The notes beneath the pieces were generated by a model. The model had not been told where the DNA came from. It made no database searches and was given only the letters and a program-made list of their open reading frames with translations. A stretch of DNA of 64,000 nucleotides, taken from positions 9,376 through 73,375 of the forward strand of contig JADIIX010000063.1 in NCBI GenBank assembly GCA_027604505.1, given 5' to 3'. Shown in pieces: positions 46,428-57,914 of the stretch. The stretch's first letter is position 1, and every line of letters starts with the position of its first letter. The DNA comes from Gonapodya sp. JEL0774. Lineage: Eukaryota > Monoblepharomycota > Monoblepharidomycetes > Monoblepharidales > Gonapodyaceae. Both the position numbers and the translations under genes were made by a program.

Positions 46428-47845
46428 ATGGTTACTTCAACCCGTCGCTACGTGCAAACACGAGCCCACCCGGTCAAGCCAGGAGTCCTTTCGGCGGAAC
46501 CACTCAAAGTGTTTACGGTTAAAATCGCGTTTACTGAGTGAGCTCCAGAATCTGCCACAATCCTTTTGCAAGGACATACTTTTATGTGAAATCAAACGCA
46601 ATCAGCAAGGTGCTCCACCGTCAAGGTACCTACAATGTTCGCTGTTCTTCCAAGACAACGGGGGACTTTCTTTTGAACGCTCTTGCAAAAAATGTTGAAA
46701 TTCCAGCTGGTGAGCTACAGGGTCGGTTTTATTATGGCTCTCTCCGTGGTTGAAGCTCTCTGTCGACAGACGAATTGAAACTCTCCGTTCAGTCTTCTAA
46801 CCTTGAGCTTGACAAGGCAGAGCTACTTTCGGTGAGCAAAGCTCGGTCGCGTTAGCCAGCTCCACTGAGCCGGAGCGTGATGCGTGCCGAAATACTCCTA
46901 CTCATAGCCTGAGAACCCCGACCTTGAAGTCCTGCGTTCGCGTACTGTCACACCGCCAGCGTCACAAAGCAACCTGCATGGGAGCCAGAGTGCTGTGTAT
47001 GATGCAAGAAGGCACGACCCACATGCCGGCTCGCTACTTATATACGTCAGAACTCTCACCGGCGCTGTGATCAAAATCAAGGCGGACCCTCACACAACAA
47101 TTGAGGACTTCAAGCGTAAAGTCCAACAGGTCGAAAGAATACCCCCGGACCAGCAGCGTCTTATTCACGCCGGAAGGCAGTTGGAAGACTCGACAAGTAT
47201 TGCGGATAATAAAATTGTCAATGAGAGTTCAATTCACTTAGTGTTGCGGTTGAGGGGCGGGATGGTGAGTCATGCCTCCACGTTTCCTGCTCTTGCGCTC
47301 ACCCGCGAATTGGCCCGTACCCTTCCTTGCTAATTGTATGACTTGAACAGTACATGCCGTCCTCGGGCAGAACTGAATTCGACGCTCTGCCCCTCAACCC
47401 ACAATCCACAGCTCCCCACGTCGGAGTTAAGTGTGACAATTGCGGTGCGGTGGATTTCGTTGGAGCCAGATTTAAGTGGTGAGTTTTGAATCACTTGGGG
47501 TGGATTGAGGGAATCTTTCACTTGGTGCTCTGTTCATTGCATCTATTCATATCATCTGGTGCCCTCAATTTTACAATCACCAAAAAGCCACGACTGCCCA
47601 GACTATGATTTGGTTTGTTAATCGCATCATCGTGTTCACCAATTGATCGCTTCACTGACTCTGAAACTGTATTTTCTGACTCTCTCTTCCGTTCCAAGTG
47701 TTCATCCTGCGAAGAGCACTCGCCTACTATCCATCCTATAGATCATACTCTTATCAAAATTGGGCAAGCAGGTACCTTGCCCAGCATTTTCCGTGGTCGA
47801 AATTATAGATCGACGTGGGAGGAGGAGGATCCCGGAAGTGCATGA
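46428..47845 (+). CDS. Ubiquitin-like domain and ZZ zinc-finger protein
   Basis: Seven exons in phase: 46428-46537, 46606-46709, 46770-46831, 46908-47264, 47351-47478, 47588-47612 and 47699-47845; about 310 residues. The first ~100 residues ([10 protein letters not shown] ... [15 protein letters not shown] ... [12 protein letters not shown]) look like a divergent beta-grasp fold. The middle is a clear ubiquitin-like domain from [19 protein letters not shown] to VLRLRGG, including [17 protein letters not shown]. The C-terminal part is a ZZ finger: [32 protein letters not shown] and paired His. Ubiquitin-like plus ZZ suggests an adaptor in ubiquitin or autophagy signalling. Partners are unknown. 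The ubiquitin-like unit keeps RGG followed by Met and could in principle be cleaved. Confidence 0.82.
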
Positions 47846-48196
47846 TGGTTGGGTGGGAGCCTGGTTGAAGAGCACGATTCATCCAGGCTTCAGCAGATTT
47901 GGGTGGATATTTTGAACATGTTTCTAGTTCTGTTTTACGTTTGAAATATTCAGAATGCCCGGAGTGGTTGGACAAATAGTATGATAAAATATTGTTTGAT
48001 GCACAGTGTTCTGCTTTACAAGGGTTGGTTCATATTACATACAAGTGTTCAATCTTACATGGATCGAAACCTTCCACTGGTTTGGTCCGTGGTTGTTCTC
48101 AAGTTAGTTCTGTTGCTGAAAGGTGAGTGGAGGGCGCTTCCCGTTATACTTGTGGTGTTACTGGCCATGAACCACACGACCACAAAAACAAATGCA

Positions 48197-50726
48197 ATGG
48201 AGAAGAACAATCCCCTCACAGCCATCCCGATCGCCCGATTTGTTGCCGGATTTGATCCACTGGCAATTCTTGCCACGGTGTCTTTCCCAATCGACAACTA
48301 CGACGTCTTGATTCGGAGGAACAAGAAAGCGCGTCTTGTGAGTGAGCCTACACCAAAGAGACACCCGCAATTTTGATTCTTCGTTCGGTCCTCCTTCTCT
48401 GCGATCGGCGAAGTGGGCTGATTTGCTGCAACTGTCTTTCATCTTCGACTTGTCACATGATTCATGCGTAGGCGGCACTCAGGAAACAGGATCTCACTCC
48501 CTTCTTGACCCTACCGGCACCACCAAACGGGAGCCCACAAGCAGCTGATGTCGCGAGTGGAGCTGTTGGGGACTTGGCGAATGTCAGACCTCCAGAGCCG
48601 CTTCTCCCCAATCCGTCAAATGAACCACCACAGCCCCATTCTGGAACCATGAGAACGGGTGTGGTGCCGCCCCCCTCCGCAGATCAATCCAAAGAATCCA
48701 TTGAAAGCGGAGTTAAATGGACCACCACGCTTTCAAAGATATACGAACAAGGACCGGACTCAGTTATGAAGGACCAAGGTTCACAACGTCTCCCTCAAAC
48801 ATCCACCCCAACCCGGCCCCTCCCGCCCCCTCTCTCCGACGATCCCGCCACGTCAACCCGCCTCTCTCGCCACGCTGCCGCACTGCTCATCCAATCCGTC
48901 GCACGGGGTTGGATGGTGCGCGTTCGTTACTCGCACATTCGAAACCCCGACCTTTCGAATGAACGGTGGTCTGCCTTGTCTTCGGAGTGGAAGACAACCA
49001 CACAGACGGACACGCATACGCCAATTCAAAGTACTCGACGACTGCTGGGCTTACCAGACGTGTCCGAATCAGCCCTCGCTGCACAGGAATCACTGATAGA
49101 GCGATACGCGCTCCACTGCGCTAGAAGCGAGCAGAACCATTATCGAGCCCATGAAGCCCGATGGCGTGTCGCACATGCGGACTATATTGCCAAGCTCGAG
49201 AAGTTCCAGCAACACCACGGCCGGGACGCTGGTGTGGGGCCGGCCCATACCGTGAAACGACAAACGTCGTTCGCCCCTCCTGTTGCCCCGTTAACGCGTG
49301 CACCGACTTTTATTCCGCCCACGTTCCCCGATTACTGCGCAACTGTAATCCAGGCGAGGTGGAAGATGTGGGCAGTGAGAAGGAAATATGTGTTTGCAAG
49401 AACAAAGCAGGGGTTGGAGTTGAAGAAGATTCTCAAAGAAATGCGAGAACAAGAGGGGAAACGGCACGAGCGGGGTGCGCTGGAGGGTAATAGAGAAGAA
49501 GCCGCGAGGAGAATACAAGGAGCTTGGAGGTCATATTACGTGAGGCAACTTATCCTGCTGATCAGTCACACTTCACTCATGCAAAACCTCTCCCAGTTCA
49601 AACGAATCTACCGCTTTTACCGCAATGTGATCAACCTTCACGCCCACACCCCTCCCGGCCACCTCATTCGCATCCTTAACCCACGTGAACGACAACTTCT
49701 CCTCGACCCCGCTACACCCATTCACATTCGGTTCCGGCTCGGTGGGGACACCTTTCCGCCAAAAGTGTATTACAAGGTTTTTGTGGAAGGCGGTGTGTGT
49801 GATTTGGGAGGGTTTGCACCCAGGGATTACGCCAAAGATCCCGCGGTGAAACAAGTGCTGCCTGGGACACTGTTCAACAAAACACAGCAAAAGGGAAAGC
49901 CAGGGGTCATAGGTTCCGCAGGTGAATCCTCCGGTTCCAGGCCGGGACTGGGATCCGGATCTGCCCCGGCTGGCTGGTACCTCCGCACGACAAACAATGG
50001 CTACCGCCCAGTCCCCACCCGTCTCCTTACCGAGGATCCGCGAGATCCCATCGTAGAAGCTACCAGCAATGCAGCAAAAGTATCGTATCACCATGTGAGG
50101 ATAGTGAGGAGACAGGAAGTGGAGAGGAAGAAAAGGGAGAAGAGAGTTGAGTGGTGGAGGAGGGTCTACGGGGTCGTTGTGGGGGATATGGGCATTGGGG
50201 CCAGAGACAGAGATAGGGACAATTCGATGGGGAACAAGTCGGGGAAAAGGCACAAGGCGAAAGCAGTGGGGGATGTGGTGAACGACGCGATCCCGCCGGA
50301 TCTGCCGGAAGATTTGGTGCACTGGACGCGTGGCCTCGACTATGAGTGAGTCTATTTCTTCAAGATGTTGAAAATGATCGTGCATCCCAGTTATTCCATA
50401 CCTTACGCAGTGATTATACCAAGCGATGGTATAACGTGGGCATCGCTGGTTCCACAAGACGATATCCCTTCCCTCCACCGCGCGTCGCCTCCGATATCAA
50501 CATCCATCAAATTCAGCAAGACAACTGGGTGTCCAACAACAACATGTTGGAAGCTCAATTACCACCACTACCTGGACTCGGTGAATCACCGATGTCAGCG
50601 GGGAGGACAATGCGAGATCTTCAACGCGTTATTGGGCCGTGGGACGGGGAGAAAAGGAATGGGGAGGATTTGGATGCGTTAATTAGCAGAGAGTCTCAGG
50701 TGGCATATTTTGGTGGGATGTACTGA
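48197..50726 (+). CDS. IQ-motif protein, C11orf65/MFI-like
   Basis: Exons 48197-48337, 48472-50345 and 50411-50726 join in phase; about 776 residues (another in-frame Met lies just upstream). Three IQ calmodulin-binding motifs are visible: AALLIQSVARGWMVRVRYSH, ATVIQARWKMWAVRRKY and AARRIQGAWRSYYVR. The C-terminal part has IRFRLGGDTFPPKVYYKVF and GFAPRDYA, which I associate with C11orf65 (MFI) homologues, then VRIVRRQEVERKKREKR and YTKRWYNVGIAG. The animal protein is testis-enriched and linked to mitochondria or flagella, so a flagellar role in zoospores is possible but inferred. Long disordered Pro/Ser segments separate the motifs. Family assignment rests on the LGG-FPP-YYK block. Confidence 0.65.
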
Positions 50727-51270
50727 ACGAGCTTTGACTACTATATGCGGTGCATGAATTTAGCACTTCGATCGTGCAGAATTGATTCCAGTGCGGTTGT
50801 GATTGTTTGGGGCCTCCATCGTGCTCGTGTTTCTATCGTGTCTATTTTTCGACACCGAGATCGCAGATTCACTCAGTAGTCACTGTGGGCTAGCGGCAAG
50901 AGATAGAAACTTCGAGTTTCAGTGATTGCGATGTATTTGCACACCAAGTTGCAGATTCTGCACTATTGAGTTGGACACCACGCCTACTACTGATCCACAT
51001 CATGGTAGCTGAGGTGAGTCTACCGCTTTTCCAAATATATACGTACGGTTTGCGTCAAGATCGGTAATCACCGCAACATGAGACAAACTGTGCGTATTTG
51101 TGATTCATGATAGGTACTCCAATTCACCGACACAGATGTCAGTGAGCTGCAATCAGGACTCAGGTCGCGCTTGCAGCAGATGTTGTGTATGAAAACTTTG
51201 TGTCGTGAAAAAAATGCCCCACACGTCTTGGTTTGTAACCGCAAGAGCATCCGGCAAGAGAATGGGGCAT
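50727..51270. other. Gap between convergent genes; possible mini-exon
   Basis: No confident gene. At 51004 an ATG-GTA-GCT-GAG is followed by a good donor, and an acceptor near 51114 leads to VLQFTDTDVSELQSGLRSRL, which looks protein-like. However, the frame then runs into the 3' part of the minus-strand SET gene without a clear end, so it is not called. Confidence 0.35.
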
Positions 51271-53266
51271 CTAAGAGACCAACGGACCTTCGCCATCGCC
51301 ATTCAGTCTTTGCTCATGCTTTTTCCGATGCCGATCGTCTCCACCTTTGCTTCCGACTCTCTCACTCGCTGTCTTGGCAAGTTTCTCGCCGACTACAAAC
51401 CCCACGTGCGTATCATACCACAATCCCCGTGCTCTCTCCAGTAGAGTTATCAATTCTTTTCGCGCCTTGGCTACTTTGGCCTCCCTCTCACGTTGCATCT
51501 TCCTATCGTTCGGCTTGGTATCGGCCTGCTCACATCTGGTCGCTGTGTTCGCCCCCCCATCGTGATCGCCAGTCCCCTTCCAAGTTTTCTCCAGCTCTGA
51601 TGCTGCATGTACCATTTTATCCAGCAATATCTCCGCCTTTCTGTGTCGTGTCTCCAGCTCTTTGTCCGGGAATGTGAAACTGCAGTGCTGGCACGTGTTG
51701 AGGACAGGATGAACAGGGCCTGTGCATTGAGTGTCGCTTCGAAGGGTAGATTGAAAGGTTTTTGGGGTGGGCGGGTGATAAAGGCCCTGCGACGACAGGA
51801 GCGAGTCACAACAGATCAGATCGTCTTTCAAGCGTTCCCCGCAGATCAAAAGCAAATCGAAAAACTCACTTCTCCAATCATCGTAGCACACGCCTTGCAT
51901 TCGCACTCAAATCCATACACGAGCTCCAACTTTCGTCGCCGCTCAATGGTAGGAGTCACCGAGGCTAAATCGATATCAGGACAGGTGTTCATCCCTTGAT
52001 CCTGTTCTCTGCTGACCCCAATGTCAATGTCCACGTTGCTGTTGTTTTTTTCGGGGACTGCCCCCACCGACGTAGCATCCAGTTCTGACCCCCTCCTCGT
52101 CACTTCCCTCCACACTCTCCCGCCGCTCTCATCAAGATAGGATATTGATACCTCGTCCCCTGCAAAAAGGTCGATGGCCGAGATGAGGTGGTAAAAGTAA
52201 GGTGTGTTTGACATCAGGTTGCAAATGGTGGTGTTGCCCCTTAAGTCGGCTCCGGTCGCACTCACGGCGGAAGCCCTATCCGCCTTGCTCCCGCTGCACG
52301 TCATGGCATCGCATGCAACAGCGATATTAGCGTTCGAAACACCCCCAACATTCAATTTCTGCCCATCGAGAATGGCTTCCGTCATCTGCTCCTTCCATTG
52401 CACAACCCTCGCACTGGCAACGCACGCGTGATTAGCCATTGCCATATTGGGTAGTAGGCCGGTGGGAAATGAGTTGCATTCGGCCACGAGGTGGAGTCGA
52501 GGGAGTTCGGAAGGGTCTTGTATGCCCATGGATTAGAGTTCGAAACGCTGATGAGTCCAGTTTCTTCGCGGGCACCACCCCGCCTCACTCGCACAAAATG
52601 GGTTTGATAACTCCATGTCCCATTATTTCCTGAGCTGCGGCCCTGCAATCATCCCATTCGGACCCATTCCGCTTATTCCAAGGTTTGAACGGTTCCAACG
52701 ACACAGAATTAGTTATCCCCGGTGTAGCGAGAGCCACACCAGTGAGCGCGCTATCAATCTCAGTGTGGTGATTTCATTCAACATTAATCTTCACCCGAAA
52801 ATGTCGGGGGTCGGGGACCTTCACGAGCAAGTACATCCTGTCACTCACCTAATCCATATTCCCGAGCCATTTCTCTCAGCTTCTCCCCTTCTACACCATT
52901 GACCAACTGTTCCCATCTCATTTTAGGCACATCCGATTCGCTTCTGGGCCACAATTGGGCCAACGCCGTAGTTACTTCCCGATGCCCATCCCCATTTCGA
53001 TCATCCCCACCTCCATCCCTCACCGCGTCATCAGATCTAGCAGCGATCGCACATTTTACCGCCGCCACGACCGGATCGAGCGTCCCCCATTCCCAGGAAA
53101 CCAGTGTTCGTTCTGCGATCAGAAGGGTATCTTTCGGTACGCTGTCCGCGACAGACAGGAATCGTCCACGCCCTAGCTCCGACTTTATGCGGAGAGAAGG
53201 ATGGCAAAAGAGAAGGTTTCTTGGTAGTGGGAAGGCTGTCGGGGTCAATGAGTTGGTGGTGGACAT
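51271..53266 (-). CDS. SET-domain protein, SMYD-like, without MYND finger
   Basis: Minus-strand gene with coding blocks at about 53266-52850, ~52500-51870 and down to TGA at 51271. The N-terminus has LRIKSELGRGRFLSVADSV, like the first SET strand (GRG). Downstream are MANHACVAS (the NHxC core), AIDLFAGDEVSISYLDE (the GEE-type turn before the catalytic Tyr), then ERRRKLELVYGFECECKAC (post-SET Cys cluster). These order as in SMYD methyltransferases, but no MYND zinc finger is seen between the SET halves. The C-terminal region has a basic coiled coil (KMQREREAKVAKARKEL). Target is unknown. Borders of the middle introns (52.5-52.85 kb) are uncertain. Confidence 0.78.
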
Positions 53267-53871
53267 TCTGCCTCTTGAGACCTAATTAGTGCCTGGGGGA
53301 AACAGGAACAGAGGCCTTGACGCGACTACTATTGAGGGATTTTACAAGAAAGAAAACGAAGATCCCCTATCTGTGGATTCTCTCTTGATTCCCGGCGGGA
53401 CCAGTCGACAAAGCGTCAGTAGCACCATATTTTCTGTGTTTGCCTACGTTGCGTGAGCTGTTTCGAGTCCATTCGACTTCCGTCATAACTATTACATCGT
53501 GCCCATCAAGTCCTTACCACCAAGTCTCACAACATGTTTTCAATCTCTTCTCCGCTTCCCATATTTCTTCCCCAACACTCCCAGTCCCTCCCATTGTCTC
53601 TTCCTGGCGAGTTCCACGGGTGCCATCACAGCCGGCCCCAGTACCACAGATCGAGCAATGAACTCAAGCAGGCGATTAGAGTACGAGGGAAAAGTGGAGC
53701 AGAAGTAAATGAGTGAGATAACGTGGAGGAGCAGCAGGCTAAGGGTTGTGGAGATTTGCGGGAGGCTGGCACAATGTTGTGTTCAATAGTATGAAATTTG
53801 GTGGGAGGAGGAGAAGTGGATGTTCAGGTTTGAGTCAAAGAGCGCCGGAAACCAACGGGCGGCGAACACGC
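53267..53871. other. Intergenic region, no gene recognised
   Basis: Only short frames on both strands. No motif or repeat. It holds the promoter of the SET gene and the 3' flank of the membrane-protein gene, both on the minus strand. Confidence 0.4.
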
Positions 53872-55839
53872 TCACTCAGCGACCGCCGCTCTCGCAACAT
53901 TCAACCACCACTCATCCGGATCCTCTGTCCAACACAACCCCAAAACCACCACCAAGTACACCAAATTGAACGCTCCGATAAATCTGTACACGTGCATTGC
54001 GCGAGGATGCAGCATGGTGGGCTCGTGTCTCACCAGGCCCACCAAAGGATCGATGATCTGAATAATATGCGGTGCGAGGAGGCCGAGTTGCAGCGCAGCA
54101 AGGAGAGCAAGAAAAGACAAGCGGTCGTTGGGGTTTATGGGTTCCGGGACGAAAGGGAGGGCGAAAATAGAGAGGAGAGATATAAAGAGAGGCATGTGGA
54201 TGGCGGGGGGAACATGCCTGTCCTTGACGCCTGTGTGCAGCAAAAACGGTACAAGTGGTCGCATTAGAGAATATCAAATAGAATGAGCGTGTGAGCAGTG
54301 GGCTTGTGGTGATCTCCCACCAGCATAGCATGATCCCTCTATTGCCCGGACAACTCAACCCTAACCACCCACCTGTTTCCCCCACCCTCCCCAAAAACAA
54401 CGCGGCTCCTGCCGCCACACTCCCGAAAATCGCCGCATACACCACCGATATTTTCTCCACATCGGACATCTGCTCCGCTTCCAGATCCTCCCTTGCCAAC
54501 TCCGTGGCCTGGGTCTCGGACGATTGGCGGAGTTCTGCGATCTGTCTCTTCTTTATGGACTTTTTGGACGAAGGGTTGGCCACCACCATGTTAACGGCGA
54601 GGACCTTATTGGTCTCTTCCACTTCTTTTTCGATCCGTTCGATTCTCTCACGCCGTGCCCTTTGTTCATGTTCACGCTCCTTAATGTCCACGTCGTACTC
54701 GAGGACGTCGAGCCCTTGTTCCCAGACACGGAAAGAGAGTGTCGCGAGGAAGAGGTATAGTTGGGAGCTCCAGAAAGCACGGGGAAAGGAGGAGGTCAGG
54801 TGGGTTGCGGAGACAAGATAGTGAGTAAGAATGTCCTTAGAAGAGTAGGAACAATTGGATTGCGTGAGGGCGGTGGAAGAAGAGAGGGTGAGAATAGTAG
54901 AGTGGGTGGCCGAACAAGTCTGAAAACTCGCGTCACTCTCCCAAACTCCCGCCCGCAGGCATCTCCCTGTTTGAGCGCTCTACTCTAAGTGGAGGCATCG
55001 GAGATTTGGAGAGACCTGTCATGACCTCTGCTCCAAACTTTTATCGTTCTTCGAGCAGGGAAAGTGGAACTGAGCTGCTCACCCGCCGCCAACACAGAAA
55101 CATCACTAAAGACCATCAGTCATGTGCCGATCAAAGGCTCTTCACAATAGAAGAGAGCTTCGAGCAGGGTGGGTTGTCTTCACCTGCCGCCCAAACTTTA
55201 CGCTCTCCTCCACCTTCCACTAGAGAGGACAAGAAGGCATTACACCACGTGGAGGAGAATCACTATCTCGCAGTTCAAGCGGCACGGTCGTGGATCGGGA
55301 CGCGAATGCGACCAAGACCAAGTCAACTCGGTCAGTTGTCCTCTGTTCCTCTTTCAATCAATCCGACACACTTAATCCACCATATAGACAAAGCAGGCCA
55401 CTTAAATTTGGCTTTCCATGGAGGATGTGTTATCATGAGCGTCAAAAATGGTAGGGTCGCCTTCCGGCGAACACCGCCAGCTAAGAAAAGTCAAGTCTCT
55501 GGGGGCACTACGCCTTTTTGGACACAAAATGCCATCGATCTCGCCATCATGGACATTTTACTTCCTTCTTTTGTCCTCCTTCACTCGCCACGGTCAGGAA
55601 TCGCTCACCTGGGACCAACTCCAGACATCCCATCCGCCCGCAGCCACATCTTCCAGCCAATATCCCCCCCAAAACCTCGCTACCACTGCCACGGACGCGG
55701 CGGCCAGCGCGAGAAACACGGAACTTCTCAGGGAAATGCCATTGGGTGGAAGTATGAAATGAGCGATAACAGGAAGCGTGAGCGAGCAGGTAAGGAGGAG
55801 TGCATGGAGGGAACTTAAGGCGGGCCAGAGGAAGGACAT
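53872..55839 (-). CDS. Multi-pass membrane protein, unknown family
   Basis: Three minus-strand exons in phase: 55839-55609, 54835-54373 and 54230-53872; about 350 residues. About seven hydrophobic helices: LHALLLTCSLTLPVIAHFIL, VFLALAAASVAVVARF, QLYLFLATLSFRVW, VVYAAIFGSVAAGAALFLG, LFISLLSIFALPFV, LSFLALLAALQLGLLAPHI and IGAFNLVYLVVVLGLCW. A long charged loop (KEREHEQRARRERIERIEKE) lies between helices 3 and 4. I do not recognise the family. The first intron is 773 nt, more than ten times the usual length here, and contains most of a plus-strand open frame. The in-phase join of DILTHYLVSATHL to the first exon supports the model. Confidence 0.65.
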
Positions 55840-56289
55840 GGCGGGAGGAAGGGACGGTGACGGGGAATGAGTGATTAATTTGTTTTCCAGTTCATCAGTG
55901 CCACACAACAGTTTGTGATCGCCAACATCAATCGAGGTGCATCCAATCGATTGTCCACAAATCAATCAGCCCCTAAACACTGCTGTAGCAGATTAATATA
56001 GGTGGCGCACGCAGCGGGCCAAACTGATGTAAATTAGAGGATAATTATTGTTCACGAAGCATCTGCCATGCCACATTCCGCTCGCAGATGATATACGCGT
56101 TCAAATACAATGTGGATTTTTGCTGCCTTTGTATCCCCGCTCTCTTCCCTAATCTTCCTGTGCAAACTTCCCTTAGTCTCACAGTATGCCCTCATGTCCA
56201 TTGGGTGATGTGGCTCCCACAATCCTGCCAAAATCCAAATGGGTGGTGCCCATACCAGACGCTTCCGCGGCTGCGACTTCTAACATTAC
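55840..56289. other. Intergenic region, nothing recognised
   Basis: No coding signal, repeat or RNA gene seen between the membrane-protein start and the F-box reading frame's stop. Confidence 0.4.
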
Positions 56290-57591
56290 CTAAGTAAGAT
56301 CCATTTCCACGTCCTTGCCATCATCTTCAAGCTCATCCATAGCTTCAAAGTTGCCCACAATTTCCATATAAGCTTTGCCTAGCTGAAACCACGCGCTGGC
56401 CCAATGGTCTTTTGACCATCCACTTTCAACATCATCCAGCTTGCCTGGCTCCACCGTTCTTTCTAAGAATCCCTCAAGTAGCATCAACGCCATATCAAAC
56501 ACAAAATCAGGCCCTTCATCACGAAGGAAGTTGTCCAACTCATCGTCTTCCCATTGGTCCTCGTCACTACAATCAGTTTCAGTTTGTAAACCTCCTGGAG
56601 CAGTTACTTTGCAGAAATCCACCTTGAGCTCTAGAAGAATGCGCATATTTCGATCCAAGAGGAGGTATGCGGTTCCCATTTCCCACCGAGGTGTGTTCCG
56701 TGGGTCAAGAACACCACAACTGCCTTCCCCGGCCGCGTTCAGACGCTGTCCCGTTTTCAATACTGCCAACATGCGGTCAGCGATACGTCTCGCACGGTTG
56801 GAGTCTGCGTTGGACTGACAGCTGCAACCTTCGCATTCATCGTCAGACGTGCTCGAGGTCGAACACTCTGATTCGCCGTCCGAGCTTGTCATCTCTCAAT
56901 CTTGGTCATCTTCATCATCACTTTCCTCAAAATCTTTTGCAAGCCAAGTACGAAATTGACAACATACTTTGTTGAATGGTGGGTGAGATTCCTGTGGATT
57001 TTTCCAAGCCGTGAGCATGGTGGGAATCCAACGAGGGAAGCGATTGGAGTCCCACACATACATACCCGAATTGACAGCAAAAGCAACATCGTACAGCGTG
57101 CTAAGGGAGACCACAGGTCCCGATTTGCTTCCATACACATAGTGAAGGGCCATCATCGCCGGTACAATCCTGTTGACGCACGAACTGCTGAGAATGCCCC
57201 TCGTACGGAGTACTTCGAGCAAGTCCTTACTCCAGGAGCGCTCAACGGCTGTACTCACAGCCCAGTGATTACCGGAGGGCGACAAAAGGATTGTGTTGTT
57301 CAGACCAGAAATGTAAGGCGCGCCGACTGCCATGGCTCCATCGACATCGTCGGTATTTCAAACAACGTCAGTCCTGATCCAATCCATAAGTTCCTTTCCC
57401 GAGCACTGCATCAGAAACTGAAAGAGCGATCTGTCTCTCTCGATGCCAACAGAACGAACGATGGTTCGACTGAGAACACAAGTCGATTCGAAACGGAGGA
57501 GAGAGAAAATGGAAAGGTACTCGACGATTCGAAAGAGAATCTCCGTCGGAAGGTCCAGTAAAGATGGATCTTGCGATAGACAGACGTCAGC
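56290..57591 (-). pseudogene. F-box protein frame interrupted by two in-frame TGA codons
   Basis: One minus-strand frame stays open for 434 codons except for TGA at 57360-57358 and TGA at 56898-56896. It starts with an F-box: DPSLLDLPTEILFRIVEYLS then IFSLLRFESTCVLSRTIV. It continues QFLMQCSGKELMDWIRTD up to the first TGA. The part after it reads VGAPYISGLNNTILL and LYDVAFAVNSGMYVWDSNRF. Acidic residues flank the second TGA (EESDDEDDQD before, SSDGESECSTSS after). It ends DGKDVEMDLT. No frameshift is needed anywhere. F-box proteins recruit substrates to SCF ubiquitin ligases. The options are a young pseudogene, base-call errors, very short or unusual introns, readthrough, or separate genes (starts at 57333 and 56892). 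I favour one gene with disabling or mis-called stops. Confidence 0.55.
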
Positions 57592-57914
57592 TCACTCATC
57601 CTCTGGTACATTGGCGAGCCCAGATTACATAACACTCACCGGGCTTCACGCCTTTGAAAATGTGGGGGGATACAATGTTAATGTTTCTGGTCTGCATTCG
57701 GGAGAGTGGTATCCCGCCTCCTTGTTTCACTTGCTGGTAACCAGAGGATACTACCCAAACGAGAAATTTCTCGGTGCACACCCTAGGGTCAGGGAATCAA
57801 TTAGGTCGTATGTAAGGTTTCACAGGAAGCTTTTGTGTCGATCGGAATGTCCGCAGCAAACATAGGCACAGCACACAACAGCCGCGTTGAAAGGTCGGTA
57901 ACGGCCATTCAATC

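Noticed and set aside
51171-52529. Several plus-strand frames between 51.2 and 53.3 kb
   Set aside because: They are opposite to the SET-domain gene, whose motifs (NHxC, GDEVSISYLDE, CECKAC) fix the coding strand.
55006-55818. Plus-strand 270-codon frame as a gene
   Set aside because: It has no recognisable domain and overlaps antisense a membrane-protein exon with consistent splice phases. Kept only as a finding, not as a feature.
56290-57591. A variant genetic code in which TGA is a sense codon throughout the genome
   Set aside because: TGA ends several well-supported genes here (MOSC protein, neutral trehalase, ketosynthase, ubiquitin-like/ZZ protein), and normal Trp sites use TGG. The TGA codons are a local feature of the F-box frame.
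56902-57865. Plus-strand frames 56902-57561 and 57443-57865
   Set aside because: They lie antisense to the F-box frame, which contains a recognisable domain. The plus translations show no motif.
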